In this document: positions 1 through 7,204 of the stretch, piece after piece
Layout: every line of letters starts with the position of its first letter
How positions within the stretch are numbered: position 1 is the stretch's first letter
NCBI GenBank assembly: GCA_003135415.1
Contig: PLBP01000003.1
Coordinates: forward strand, 1-35,433
Reading direction: 5' to 3'
From: Hyphomicrobiales bacterium
GTDB taxonomy: Bacteria > Pseudomonadota > Alphaproteobacteria > Rhizobiales > Xanthobacteraceae
Length of the DNA stretch: 35,433 nucleotides
Program-made: the position numbers and the translations under genes
The notes under the pieces: generated by a model
Databases searched by the model: none
The model's input: the letters and a program-made list of their open reading frames with translations, nothing else
Told to the model about the DNA's origin: nothing

Positions 1-9
1 ATCGGATGC

Positions 10-82
10 AAAGCGGACGTTGGTCAACACTGGCGCTGAATAGATCGGTCGCTAATGACCCAAAGCGACCCATAGCGGACAT
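10..82. repeat. Intergenic TGTCCGCT-type repeat, copy 1
   Basis: Contains AGCGGACG and AGCGGACAT units with GCGACC/GGTCGC blocks between them, in the orientation opposite to the copies near 1.2 and 2.8 kb. The same building blocks recur at 846, 1186, 2768, 4550 and 5381. It is a non-coding dispersed repeat of the kind common between genes in Bradyrhizobium-type genomes; no transposase is associated with it. Confidence 0.6.
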
Positions 83-97
83 TCACCACAAGGCCAC

Positions 98-127
98 AAA
101 AGAAAAAGACCCGGAGAAACCGGGGCT
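98..127 (-). terminator. Rho-independent terminator of csbD
   Basis: Read on the minus strand, a 5-bp GC stem (CCCGG at 124-120 with CCGGG at 114-110, loop of 5 bases, extendable past one mismatch) is followed by a T-rich run (complement of the A-rich stretch 98-107). It lies 15-40 bases downstream of the csbD stop codon, as expected for an intrinsic terminator. Confidence 0.65.
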
Positions 128-141
128 TTAGGAATGCTGAC

Positions 142-345
142 TTACCAAGTTTGTTTGGTGAACCAATCGTCGATGTCCTTGCGAGCTTGGTCTTTTGCAA
201 TCCCATAACGCGCTTGAATCTTTCCTTCGAGCTGTTCTCGACTACCGTTTATCGCAGTCAAGTCATCATCAGTGAGTTGACCCCACTTCTCTTTTATTTT
301 TCCCTTGGCCTGCTTCCAATTTCCTTCGACGCGGTTCCAGTCCAT
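142..345 (-). CDS. csbD: CsbD family stress protein
   Basis: A 67-residue, highly charged soluble protein beginning MDWNRVEGNWKQAKGK, the CsbD signature, followed by the usual region around KEKWGQLTDDDL and a tail rich in lysine, aspartate and glutamine. Length is typical of the family, which is known as a general-stress-response protein of unknown molecular function. The start was placed at 345 because AGGAGG lies six bases upstream; an ATG four residues earlier at 351 (two codons upstream) abuts the Shine-Dalgarno and is unlikely. A candidate EcfG-type promoter lies just upstream and a terminator just downstream, so it is probably monocistronic and stress-induced. The family call is firm; the role is inferred from the family. 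Confidence 0.92.
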   Translation of the reverse strand: MDWNRVEGNWKQAKGKIKEKWGQLTDDDLTAINGSREQLEGKIQARYGIAKDQARKDIDDWFTKQTW

Positions 346-370
346 GGTCATCCTCCTGTCATTGAATAAA

Positions 371-396
371 GAACTAAACAGTGTCAAATTCGTTCA
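371..396 (-). promoter_or_regulatory. Candidate EcfG-type promoter of csbD
   Basis: On the minus strand TGAAC (396-392), a 16-base spacer and AGTT (375-372) resemble the alphaproteobacterial general-stress EcfG consensus GGAAC-N16/17-CGTT with one mismatch in each half. It sits about 27 bases upstream of the csbD start codon. The match is imperfect and the call rests partly on csbD being a classic stress gene. Confidence 0.35.
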
Positions 397-445
397 GATG
401 CCTGTGGCGCTTTTTTGCGCAACGGGCCCTGAGCTAGATCCCAGC

Positions 446-592
446 CTAATTGACTTTCGGCAGCGTGATCGTCACTGAGTTTTTGTTTCCGATTACGCCA
501 GTGGCGTAGAGGATGGCCCCGCCGACGACCAACACAAGTAGTCCGCCCAGGAGAATGCCAAGCACGCCGCTGTTGCCGTCATTGCTGGCCAT
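446..592 (-). CDS. Small single-span membrane protein
   Basis: A 48-residue protein: hydrophilic start MASNDGNSG, one glycine- and leucine-rich transmembrane helix (about residues 9-33, with GGLLVLVVGG at its core) and a short polar tail ending LPKVN. AAGGGG precedes the ATG at a workable distance. It is too small for standard ORF cut-offs. I do not recognise a named family; such tiny membrane proteins are frequent beside stress genes in Rhizobiales. An EcfG-like promoter about 60 bases upstream suggests it is co-regulated with csbD downstream, from which it has its own start signals. Confidence 0.65.
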   Translation of the reverse strand: MASNDGNSGVLGILLGGLLVLVVGGAILYATGVIGNKNSVTITLPKVN

Positions 593-650
593 AATGAACC
601 CCTTTCGCGATTTCGCAGGAACCTGTCGCAGTCGTACTTTCGGTACATGA

Positions 651-675
651 AACTGTTGAAACCATGGAAAGTTCC
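651..675 (-). promoter_or_regulatory. EcfG-type general stress promoter
   Basis: On the minus strand a perfect GGAAC (675-671) is followed after 17 bases by GTT (653-651), that is GGAAC-N16-AGTT against the consensus GGAAC-N16/17-CGTT. It would start transcription roughly 50 bases upstream of the 48-residue membrane protein gene. This is a better match than the one upstream of csbD. Confidence 0.5.
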
Positions 676-845
676 CGGAGAGTACTAATTAACGGCCATC
701 GCCTGCGGCACACGTCGCGTGGATGATTAAGACGAGCGTGTTCAACTCGTGCCGCCCGCACTAAATTGTGGCCGTGAGGGGGGTCGCAAGTTATCGAATT
801 TTCACCAAAATAAATCCGAAAATCGGAAAGATGATTTCGTCGCCT

Positions 846-930
846 GTGTCCGCTTCTGGCACTTAGCGGACATTACAGCCCGTCCGCCGGATGTCTGCTT
901 TCGGGGTGGCACCAAACGGACCTGCAAAGC
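846..930. repeat. Intergenic TGTCCGCT-type repeat, copy 2 (in the 593-945 gap)
   Basis: Contains TGTCCGCTTCTGGCACTTAG followed by AGCGGACATT and then a second degenerate unit (ATGTCTGCTTTC...AACGGACC). It fills the right half of the 353-base gap 593-945. The rest of the gap holds only the EcfG-like promoter at 651-675; no other gene is evident. Confidence 0.6.
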
Positions 931-945
931 AGCGTCAATTAATGT

Positions 946-1053
946 CTAAAGTAATCTGCCAATCAGATGTGCAGCGAGCGTCCACCCAGCTCCGGCGAAG
1001 AAGCCCACACAAAACCAGACGCCGATAAGATATAGGGTGATGGTCATTGGCAT
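946..1053 (-). CDS. Very small membrane protein (35 aa)
   Basis: The frame starts MPMTITLYLIGVWFCVGFFA and continues as one hydrophobic helix to a short end RLL. GGAG six bases upstream of the ATG at 1053 supports this start; another in-frame ATG four codons upstream overlaps that Shine-Dalgarno. It lacks a recognised family. The good ribosome binding site and clean hydrophobic profile are the only support, so it may be a real small membrane protein or a chance frame. Confidence 0.45.
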   Translation of the reverse strand: MPMTITLYLIGVWFCVGFFAGAGWTLAAHLIGRLL

Positions 1054-1185
1054 GTCGATCTCCATCAATGCAGCTTGCCTATGCGTTTAAGGCACACGGC
1101 ACTCATGCTCAAGCCGGAATGGGCGATCTCCCAATGGTCGGTCAAGCACGTACCTTTTTGTAGCTGAGACAGTGCCCCGCGCATA

Positions 1186-1291
1186 ATGTCCGCTATTGGC
1201 ACTTAGCGACCGTTCGGGCATTGCATCAAAATGGACGCTATTGGGGAACAGCGGACATGCGCGAGCCGCCGACCAATGTCCGCTTACGGCG
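1186..1291 (+). repeat. Intergenic repeat, copy 3 (left flank of kgtP)
   Basis: The core 1186-1258 runs from ATGTCCGCTATTGGCACTTA to AGCGGACAT and closely matches 2768-2841 in the same orientation, including the shared inner blocks GCGACCGTTCGGGC and AAAATGGACGCTATTGGG. A third partial unit, ATGTCCGCTTACGGCG, follows. The kgtP-like gene lies between this copy and copy 4. Confidence 0.7.
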
Positions 1292-1317
1292 CAAGAGCAG
1301 ACGAGCGGAGATAGCCC

Positions 1318-2646
1318 CTACTCGTGACGCTGCATTGCCGAGTCGGCCTTGGTGTCTCGCATGAATAGGTAGACGATTAGCGAAATGCCAATCATTCCAG
1401 TGAGATAATAATAAAACCAGTTTTCGTGGCCTAACGATTTAAACCACAAGGCTACCGAGTCGGCAGTTCCGCCAAAGATCGACACCGTGAGTGCATATGG
1501 AAGCCCGACACCTATGGCGCGGACCTTGGTCGGAAACAACTCCGCCTTTACGACCGCGTTGATCGAGGTGTAGCCCGATACGATCATCCAGGCTGCCGCG
1601 ATCAGCAGGAAAGCTGAAAGCGGTCCCTTGGCTGTCTGCAGCGTCGTGAGCAGGGGGATCGTGAACAGGACACCGCTGACACCGAAGGCGATGAGTAGCC
1701 ACTTACGGCCGATAAGATCAGAGATCGCGCCGTAGATCGGCTGCAGGATTATGCCAAAGAGGAGGGAGCCAAGCGTCACCGAGGTGGTCTGGTCATCGGT
1801 GAGGCCGACCGAAAGTTTGAGAAACTTCTGCATATAGGTCGTGTAGGTATAGAAGGCCGCGGTCCCACCAGCGGTCAGTCCCACGACAAGAAGAACCTCA
1901 CGCGGATATTTCATCAGGGCGCGAATCGAAGACGTCCGGTCTGGTACGTTATGCGCTATCTCGAAGGCTTCGGTCTCCTGCAGATGGCGTCGCATGATTA
2001 AGGCGATGACTGAAAGGAGTGCTCCGATGAAGAAGGGGATGCGCCAGCCCCAGGCCCGGATCTCGTCGCTAGTCAAGAAGACTCTCTGCAGAAGAAGCAG
2101 TACGATCAGCGCGCAAATCTGTCCGCCGATCAGTGTTACATACTGAAAGCTGGAATAGAAACCGCGATGGCGCTGATCGGCCATTTCCGTGAGATAGGTC
2201 GCGCTCGTTCCATATTCGCCGCCGAGGCTCAAACCTTGGACGATGCGCGCAACGGCGAGTAAGATAGGCGCATAAATTCCAATTGAAGCATAAGTCGGCG
2301 TCACCGCTATCATCAGCGAGCCGAAACACATCAAAGTGACGGAAAGCATTAGTGCGCCGCGCCGTCCGTGATGGTCGGCCAGATAACCGAACAGCCATCC
2401 GCCCAGCGGGCGGACCAAGAATCCTGCCGCGAACAGCAGCGCAGCATTGAGTTGCTGCACTACTGGGTCGGAATTTGGGAAGAAGGCACCCGCGAAGTAG
2501 AGCGCAAAGGCCGCATAAGCATAAAAGTCGTACCATTCGACCAGATTTCCGATCGATCCGATGAAAATGGCCTTGATCCGTCGCCGCATGTCCGTCAAAT
2601 CGAGAACCTCATCATTGGCAAGGCTCGCTATTGGTGCGGGGGCCAT
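1318..2646 (-). CDS. kgtP: KgtP-like 2-oxoglutarate/proton symporter (MFS, MHS family)
   Basis: A 442-residue major-facilitator protein with twelve predicted helices in the inner membrane, expected to import 2-oxoglutarate or a related carboxylate with protons. Strong landmarks of the metabolite:H+ symporter family are SIGNLVEWYDFYAYAAFALY near residue 33, AAGFLVRPLGGWLFG, the loop motif DHHGRR, LSLGGEYGTSATYL and SSFQYVTLIGGQ; the same stretches occur almost unchanged in E. coli KgtP. The C-terminal half has the repeat loop DLIGRK and AELFPTKVRAIGVGLPYA. Length is normal. The gene stands alone on the minus strand, bracketed by near-identical direct repeats at 1186 and 2768, which suggests it may have moved or been duplicated as a unit. 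The family is firm; the exact substrate is inferred. Confidence 0.9.
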   Translation of the reverse strand: MAPAPIASLANDEVLDLTDMRRRIKAIFIGSIGNLVEWYDFYAYAAFALYFAGAFFPNSDPVVQQLNAALLFAAGFLVRPLGGWLFGYLADHHGRRGALMLSVTLMCFGSLMIAVTPTYASIGIYAPILLAVARIVQGLSLGGEYGTSATYLTEMADQRHRGFYSSFQYVTLIGGQICALIVLLLLQRVFLTSDEIRAWGWRIPFFIGALLSVIALIMRRHLQETEAFEIAHNVPDRTSSIRALMKYPREVLLVVGLTAGGTAAFYTYTTYMQKFLKLSVGLTDDQTTSVTLGSLLFGIILQPIYGAISDLIGRKWLLIAFGVSGVLFTIPLLTTLQTAKGPLSAFLLIAAAWMIVSGYTSINAVVKAELFPTKVRAIGVGLPYALTVSIFGGTADSVALWFKSLGHENWFYYYLTGMIGISLIVYLFMRDTKADSAMQRHE

Positions 2647-2767
2647 TGTTCACTCCAATTGCCTCGATGCATCAGGCTTGAAATACTAATCTGTGCTTCT
2701 CATCTTGAACAGAGACCGCTGACGTCGATGCGCGCATGACTACGGATCATCTTGACCGAGGCGAGGT

Positions 2768-2841
2768 ATGTCCGGTTATGGCACTTCGCGACCGTTCGGG
2801 CCTTGGAGCAAAATGGACGCTATTGGGTGTAAAGCGGACAT
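2768..2841 (+). repeat. Intergenic repeat, copy 4 (right flank of kgtP)
   Basis: Direct copy of 1186-1258: ATGTCC, TATGGCACTT, GCGACCGTTCGGGC, AAAATGGACGCTATTGGG and AGCGGACAT occur in the same order and spacing. The two copies are about 1.58 kb apart with only the kgtP-like gene between them. Confidence 0.7.
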
Positions 2842-2939
2842 TGGCCGGGGATGACGCTCACACAAAAGCGGCGTCAGAGACGAGCTTTTCTACGGCAGTC
2901 ACGGAAGGGTCTTGCTAACCGTGGCAGTCGGGTTTGAGT

Positions 2940-3260
2940 TCAACCGCGTCCGTAAGTCTTGGGCTTTGGCTCCCGCCATTGCCACCAATTCGCTCCTCGG
3001 CCGCGGCATTGCGGGTCGAAGTCCTCGCCGCCAAAACGCAGCTTGAATTTCTCTGCATCAGCTTTTTCTGAGAAACAAAGAACATTCCAGTAGGCATCAT
3101 CGCGAACCACACAATGCCCACGAGGGCATTTTGATAAGCTCTCGCAGAATTTCTCGATGAGCTTGAAGTTTTCGGAATGAGCGGCCGCAGGGATGGCGAC
3201 TTGATGCGGCCATCCACGATCTACGCCCGCAGCTGACAGCTCGCCCTTTCGGTAGACCAC
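2940..3260 (-). CDS. Conserved rhizobial hypothetical protein
   Basis: A 106-residue soluble protein starting at a GTG (MVYRKGELSAAGVDRGWPHQ) with GAGG ten bases upstream. Its middle holds KFCESLSKCPRGHCVVRDDA and it ends in a segment with FGGEDFDPQCRGRGANWWQW. I recognise the overall pattern (GELS...WPHQVA...CPRGH...FGGE.FDP) from hypothetical proteins repeatedly seen in Bradyrhizobium-type genomes, but no function is known to me. There are four cysteines but no clear metal motif. It is divergent from the next gene, only about 50 bases away, so the two share a promoter region. Confidence 0.7.
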   Translation of the reverse strand: MVYRKGELSAAGVDRGWPHQVAIPAAAHSENFKLIEKFCESLSKCPRGHCVVRDDAYWNVLCFSEKADAEKFKLRFGGEDFDPQCRGRGANWWQWREPKPKTYGRG

Positions 3261-3313
3261 GGTTTTCTTTCCTCGATCACTTGACTCCAGTTCCTATTTT
3301 GTTCTCATATGAA

Positions 3314-3556
3314 ATGGAAGAAAGGCCTCGTTTCCCGTCGCCTTGGTTTGTTCACCGATCTTCTGATCGGACATTCCAAGTTCTCGACGCGAAAGGGCTC
3401 GTGCTTGCCCACGTCGATTTTCAATCGCCCGATCTCACAGAAGAAGAAGCACGAGCCTTGGCGAAAAACATTGCTCGGCTTCCAGAGCTTCTGAGAACGA
3501 AAAAGGATGATCGTAGGTGCTTGCTCGATCCGGTCGTCCAGAGAATGATCGAGTAA
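3314..3556 (+). CDS. Small conserved hypothetical protein
   Basis: An 80-residue soluble protein with the order PRFPSPWFVHRSSDRTFQVL, DAKGLVLAHVDFQ, then a helix LTEEEARALAKNIARLPELL. This arrangement is typical of a family of short hypothetical proteins common in Bradyrhizobium and related genera. The ATG at 3314 was chosen because the homologous-looking part begins there; the frame could extend to a TTG at 3281. No function is known to me. It is followed ten bases later by the next gene in the same direction. Confidence 0.65.
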   Translation: MEERPRFPSPWFVHRSSDRTFQVLDAKGLVLAHVDFQSPDLTEEEARALAKNIARLPELLRTKKDDRRCLLDPVVQRMIE

Positions 3557-3566
3557 AGCTCTTTTG

Positions 3567-3881
3567 ATGAGAAGGAAAATCCCACGCGAAGAATTGCCAC
3601 AGCTGCATCCTCGGCGGCGCTCGGAGCCCGAGCCTCCTGCTCCTACTCTGCGCGAATATCGCAAAGGTACCCACTGGACTTGGGTTTGCTGTCAGAACTG
3701 GTGGGATTGCGGGCACAGAGCCAAGATCGCTCTGGTCCCTTACATGATCCGCTGGGGTATGGACGCTTCGTCCGATTTATTGATGACCCGATTCCGTTGC
3801 ACGGCTTGTGGGAGCAAGGGTGCCACGCTTGAGCATCCCAGCTGGAGCGAATACCAACAGAATGTTCCAGCAATACGGTAA
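3567..3881 (+). CDS. Small zinc-ribbon-like hypothetical protein
   Basis: A 104-residue basic protein. The C-terminal half contains paired cysteine elements, WVCCQNWWDCGHRAKIALVP and FRCTACGSKGATLEHPSW, arranged like a short zinc ribbon; the N-terminal third is proline- and arginine-rich and probably disordered. The CGHRA...IRWG.DASSDLL...C..CG.KGATL pattern is familiar from hypothetical proteins in rhizobial genomes, with no known function. The start used is the ATG at 3567; a TTG lies directly before it. It sits ten bases after the previous gene and 17 before the SRAP gene, so the three may be co-transcribed. Confidence 0.7.
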   Translation: MRRKIPREELPQLHPRRRSEPEPPAPTLREYRKGTHWTWVCCQNWWDCGHRAKIALVPYMIRWGMDASSDLLMTRFRCTACGSKGATLEHPSWSEYQQNVPAIR

Positions 3882-3898
3882 TATCCTGGCTGAATCTG

Positions 3899-4546
3899 AT
3901 GTGCACCCTCTATAGCCTCAAGACGACGCAAGCCGATCTGCGCGGAGTCTTCGCTGACACGGAAGGCGATGCGGGTAACTTGCACTCGCTATCCGCAATC
4001 TTTCCCGATGCCTTCGTACCTGTCATCCGCAATACCAAAAGCGGCCACGAATTGACCCGCATGAGATGGGGAATACCTGGCCCTGCGATCCACGGCGGCG
4101 GTCTCGTTTTCAATGTTCGCAATACAAAGAGCGGCTTTTGGAAACCGCTGCTCAAGGCAGAAACACGCTGCCTAGTTCCGGCCACGTCATTTTGCGAGTA
4201 TGCGGAAAATCCGAACAAGAAAGAGAAAAAGAAAATTCCGACGTGGTTTGCCCTATCCGACAAGCGACCGTTGTTTTTCTTCGCCGGCGTATGGAAGCAA
4301 TGGGAAGGAACGCGCGGCACCAAGGCAGAACCCGTAAAAGGCAAGCACCTGATTTATGCCTTCCTGACCTGTGAGCCGAACAAGGTCGTTGCGCCGGTTC
4401 ACGGCAAGGCGATGCCGGTGATGCTCACGAAAAAGGAAGAATGGAAGGTTTGGCTCGAAGCCCCGATGGATGAAGCTCTAGAGCTGCAACGCCCTTTGCT
4501 CGACAAGATGCTCAAGATCGTGGCGAGCGGAGAGAAGAAGGATTAG
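3899..4546 (+). CDS. yedK: SRAP/YedK family abasic-site crosslink protein
   Basis: A 215-residue protein of the SRAP (SOS response-associated peptidase, HMCES/YedK) family, which forms a thiazolidine crosslink to abasic sites in single-stranded DNA and so protects them. The catalytic Cys2 is directly after the initiator Met (MCTLYSLK). The other expected elements are the asparagine in FNVRNTKSGFWK (near residue 72), the glutamate in TSFCEY (Glu100) and the histidine in APVHGKAMPVML (His168). The histidine motif is slightly unusual: family members normally read H.RMP and here it is HGKAMP. Length is normal. It is the last gene of a short plus-strand run and may have arrived with its two small neighbours. 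Confidence 0.92.
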   Translation: MCTLYSLKTTQADLRGVFADTEGDAGNLHSLSAIFPDAFVPVIRNTKSGHELTRMRWGIPGPAIHGGGLVFNVRNTKSGFWKPLLKAETRCLVPATSFCEYAENPNKKEKKKIPTWFALSDKRPLFFFAGVWKQWEGTRGTKAEPVKGKHLIYAFLTCEPNKVVAPVHGKAMPVMLTKKEEWKVWLEAPMDEALELQRPLLDKMLKIVASGEKKD

Positions 4547-4549
4547 AGC

Positions 4550-4620
4550 GGATCCGCTTTACCTCCAATAGCAGACATTGCTCGAATGAACCGCCATGTC
4601 CGCTAAGTGCCAGAACCGAA
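4550..4620 (-). repeat. Intergenic repeat, copy 5
   Basis: Reverse orientation relative to copies 3 and 4: read on the minus strand it gives TTCTGGCACTTAGCGGACAT and then ATGTCTGCTATTGGAGGTAA followed by AGCGGAT. It lies directly after the SRAP gene stop codon and to the left of the YitT-family gene. Confidence 0.6.
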
Positions 4621-4729
4621 CGCTCCAATAAATCCTTACCCGAAAGGCATTGAGCAGCCTTATCGTGTCACGTAATCTTTCAACTCGACTTTGACCAACC
4701 GTATCAAATGGCCAAGGAGTGCGACGCTC

Positions 4730-5353
4730 GTGAGTGATACCGATGCTGCAGCTCCAAGACATAGCCTAGCCGAAGACATCCTCGCCATTTTTATCGGCAC
4801 GTTGTTCGTTTCGTTCGGCCTCGCCATATTCAAGCAAGCGGGATTACTGACTGGCAGCACCGCGGGGCTCGCTTTTCTGATTTATTACCTTACGGCTCTC
4901 CCGTTCGGTGCGGTGTTTTTCGTCATCAACCTGCCGTTCTATTATTTGGCGTTCCGGCGCATGGGCTGGCGCTTCACGGTCAAGACATTCTGCGCCGTCG
5001 CCCTGGTCTCCGCACTGTCGGAACTGCATGCCCATTTTATTCATATCAGCATGCTCGATCCATTCTACGCGGCTGTGTTTGGCGGGCTTTTGATGGGCGT
5101 CGGCTTCATCGTGCTGTTTCGCCATCAAGCAAGCCTGGGCGGCGTCAACATCCTCGCACTCTATATGCAGGACAAATACGAAATTCGCGCTGGAAAGCTA
5201 CAAATGGGGATTGATCTGGCGATCTTGCTGGCGTCATTTTTCGTGGTGGATGTGAAAGCCATGCTGGCCTCGGTGATTGGCGCAATTGCCATGAACCTGG
5301 TCATTTGGATGAATCATCGCCGCGACCGTTACGTCGCATGGTCCGCTCCTTGA
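4730..5353 (+). CDS. YitT/DUF161 family membrane protein
   Basis: A 207-residue inner-membrane protein with about five or six helices, of the YitT_membrane type. Landmarks are the first helix LAIFIGTLFVSFGLAIFKQA, the family motif GLLTGSTAGLAFLIYYLTAL, FFVINLPFYYLAFRRMGWRF, then GVGFIVLFRHQASLGGVNIL near the end of the core. It lacks the C-terminal cytosolic DUF2179 domain of longer YitT proteins. The GTG start at 4730 is chosen for its AAGGAG ten bases upstream; the frame is open to a TTG at 4691. The family is of uncertain function, sometimes proposed as a transporter. It is flanked on both sides by the intergenic repeat. Confidence 0.85.
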   Translation: MSDTDAAAPRHSLAEDILAIFIGTLFVSFGLAIFKQAGLLTGSTAGLAFLIYYLTALPFGAVFFVINLPFYYLAFRRMGWRFTVKTFCAVALVSALSELHAHFIHISMLDPFYAAVFGGLLMGVGFIVLFRHQASLGGVNILALYMQDKYEIRAGKLQMGIDLAILLASFFVVDVKAMLASVIGAIAMNLVIWMNHRRDRYVAWSAP

Positions 5354-5380
5354 AATCTGGTCTATTATTTTGAATGTGCG

Positions 5381-5454
5381 ATGTCCGCTATGGGTCATAG
5401 GCGGACATGGCGACAAGTTCGCGCGATGTCTGCTTTACCCCCAATAGCAGACAT
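5381..5454 (-). repeat. Intergenic repeat, copy 6 (two palindromic units)
   Basis: Two head-to-tail units. The first, 5381-5408, is an inverted repeat with ATGTCCGC and GCGGACAT arms; the second, about 5425-5454, pairs ATGTCTGCT with AGCAGACAT. Either could form a hairpin when transcribed, so it could double as a 3' end structure for the YitT-family gene. It matches copy 5 in sequence blocks. Confidence 0.65.
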
Positions 5455-5583
5455 GTGCTTCGTCGGTCGGCACGTCTGAAATGGACCGGATCCATAAATA
5501 TAACGGGGGTAAAATCAGCACCTCGAGAAATATTGGGGTTCAATATCCCTTTTTCTAACGTAAGCCTCAGGAGAAAGCCTGTC

Positions 5584-5781
5584 GTGAGATTGATTCATAA
5601 CCAATTCGTGGGCTTTCGCTGTCCGAACGTCCTTCGACAGACCCTAGAAGAGATTGCTGTCGATAATGACATGCATCTTTCACAAGTGATCAGGGTTGCT
5701 TGCATGAATCTAGTGCGAGCGTCGAAGAACGAAACGAGTGGCGATGCCTATCAGAGATATCGCCTCACCTTGGCAAGATAG
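5584..5781 (+). CDS. Small ribbon-helix-helix-like protein
   Basis: A 65-residue protein from a GTG at 5584, with AGGAGA nine bases upstream. The segment FVGFRCPNVLRQTLEEIAVD followed by NDMHLSQVIRVACMNLVRAS fits the strand-helix-helix plan of CopG/Arc-type DNA-binding domains: a short strand, a helix with LRQTLEEIA, a turn, and a second helix beginning with LSQVIR. Such proteins act as dimeric repressors or antitoxins, but no toxin partner is visible beside it. Its 3' end overlaps that of the convergent methyltransferase-like gene by 31 bases. The frame is open further upstream but has no better start. The fold is inferred from pattern only. Confidence 0.6.
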   Translation: MRLIHNQFVGFRCPNVLRQTLEEIAVDNDMHLSQVIRVACMNLVRASKNETSGDAYQRYRLTLAR

Positions 5782-6233
5782 GCTTTGTAGTTTTTCCCAA
5801 ACTTCTTGGTGAGGTATCTTTCCTCCGGCAACACCGCGATGAAATGCACGACCAAGAGAGCGGGAGCCGCCAACAATGAAATCCAAAGATTATTTACTGC
5901 TAGGCCAAGACCGACTTGGATGAGAGTTAATCCCAGATACATCGGATTCCGAGTGAAGCGGTAGGGTCCTTCTAATAGGAGTTCAGGAGTAGGTGTCCAA
6001 GGTGCTGGTTCCTGGCCTGTACGCCTGAAAAGCATGTACGCCATGACGATGAAACTCACGCCGGTCAGTGAAATGAGGATGCCTGCGGTGATGCTTATCC
6101 ATCGATCAACCGGAAACGATATTGGCGCTACGGCATATTGAAGGGCCACGCCCAAAAGGACGAAGCCGACATAAACGAACGGAGGGGGGAAGCGGACATG
6201 AGCGCCGCGTTCGGCGGTCTTGGGTTGGGCCAT
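5751..6233 (-). CDS. Isoprenylcysteine/phospholipid methyltransferase-like membrane protein
   Basis: A 160-residue protein with about four transmembrane helices and the conserved C-terminal half of the ICMT/PEMT family: GPYRFTRNPMYLGL, followed by a hydrophobic hairpin, VLPEERYLTKKFGKNYKAYL and a closing KVRRYL. In this family that half binds S-adenosylmethionine at the membrane surface. Bacterial members are widespread and mostly uncharacterised, so the substrate is unknown. Length is normal for the bacterial form. It is convergent with the ribbon-helix-helix gene, overlapping its end. Confidence 0.87.
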   Translation of the reverse strand: MAQPKTAERGAHVRFPPPFVYVGFVLLGVALQYAVAPISFPVDRWISITAGILISLTGVSFIVMAYMLFRRTGQEPAPWTPTPELLLEGPYRFTRNPMYLGLTLIQVGLGLAVNNLWISLLAAPALLVVHFIAVLPEERYLTKKFGKNYKAYLAKVRRYL

Positions 6234-6393
6234 GATTCTCCTCTTTTATCCGTGAATTGTCGGAAAGCTATAACAGGTTCCGAAATTGAATGATTGAGGA
6301 ACACCCAAATGGGCATCAGAAACGATGCCTTTTGTGGGATTTCAGCTCGCTAACGGTGAGGGGGTTTTCTGTACAGGCGCGGAATGGGTCTCA

Positions 6394-6747
6394 TTATTGC
6401 TTTGCTGGCTCACCTACAACAACAAACGGTGCCCATAGACGCGGATGAAATGCCGCATCTTCTTGAGCTTCTGGCTGTACGAGTCCGCGTGACTCCCGCG
6501 ATCCCGAACCAGAGCCCTCGATGATTGCCAACATCGCTTGTTGGAGTGCTTCTCCGTGTGAGAGCTTGGGATTGTTCTTCATGACAAGAAATATCTTGAT
6601 CATCAGATTGATCGTTACTTGGTCATCGACCTCCCAATGCGAGACAATCAACGGCTTAGCACCCGCATAGAGGAACGCTCTTGCCAAGCCCGATAGCGCC
6701 TCTGCTCCAATTCGCTCGCGTAAACAGAACGCGCCGCGATTTATGCG
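6394..6747 (-). pseudogene. Remnant of a CHAT-domain protease (C-terminal part)
   Basis: The open frame reads IGAEALSGLARAFLYAGAKP, LIVSHWEVDD and, at the end, HPRLWAPFVVVGEP. These are the conserved last hundred residues of CHAT (caspase HetF-associated with TPRs) domains. The part that should precede them, with the catalytic His and the SACNT-type Cys, is missing: a TAG at 6750-6748 closes the frame only about 20 codons upstream of the match and the sequence between is unrelated. There is no plausible start codon with a ribosome binding site. It is a 5'-truncated, non-functional remnant. It is notable that two intact caspase-fold genes stand 2 and 14 kb away. Confidence 0.75.
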
Positions 6748-6958
6748 CTAGTGAAATTATCGCCGCTCGCGTAAGTTGAGCCCTTTGCAAATCCGCCAGT
6801 TCATTTCGGAGGCGGGCTTGATCCGATAGCAGCTAAGGAAAATCCGGCGACGCTCTTTGCCTTTGCAGCACCGCTCAAACGGTGGGCGATCATCTATACA
6901 TTGGATGCGCTCAAAGAAAACGTTTGAGCGATTTCGGGTTAGACCACTCGCCGTCGGA

Positions 6959-7126
6959 TCAAATCCTACCCAACCAAATTAGAACGAGGACGATCAGCAG
7001 TATGACCCCAACAACGCCCATTCCTCTATGGCCGTAACCGTAGCCATAACCTCCAAAACCTCCATGGTAGCCGCCGAACAGAAAAACGACCAAGATTATG
7101 AGTAGGATAATTCCAAGTGGTGACAT
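6959..7126 (-). CDS. DUF3309-like small membrane protein
   Basis: A 55-residue protein with two hydrophobic helices, MSPLGIILLIILVVFLFGGY and VGVILLIVLVLIWLGRI, joined by a glycine/tyrosine-rich loop (GGFGGYGYGYGHR). This plan, starting MS.LG.ILLI and ending LLGRI, is that of DUF3309 proteins, which are small envelope proteins of unknown function in Alpha- and Betaproteobacteria. AAGGAG nine bases upstream of the ATG supports the start. It is too short for common ORF cut-offs. Confidence 0.8.
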   Translation of the reverse strand: MSPLGIILLIILVVFLFGGYHGGFGGYGYGYGHRGMGVVGVILLIVLVLIWLGRI

Positions 7127-7204
7127 GGATCCGTCTCCTTAAATGGTGCTGACTATTTTATTGGGCGACCTAGGTTTCGATCATAACTTAAAGCCATAGA
7201 GTAG

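Noticed and set aside
749-949. 66-codon plus-strand frame containing VRFWHLADIT
   Set aside because: The recognisable part is the translation of the intergenic repeat, a common source of false gene calls.
2368-2739. Plus-strand frame overlapping the 5' end of the kgtP-like gene
   Set aside because: Lies opposite conserved MFS sequence and has no family features or ribosome binding site.
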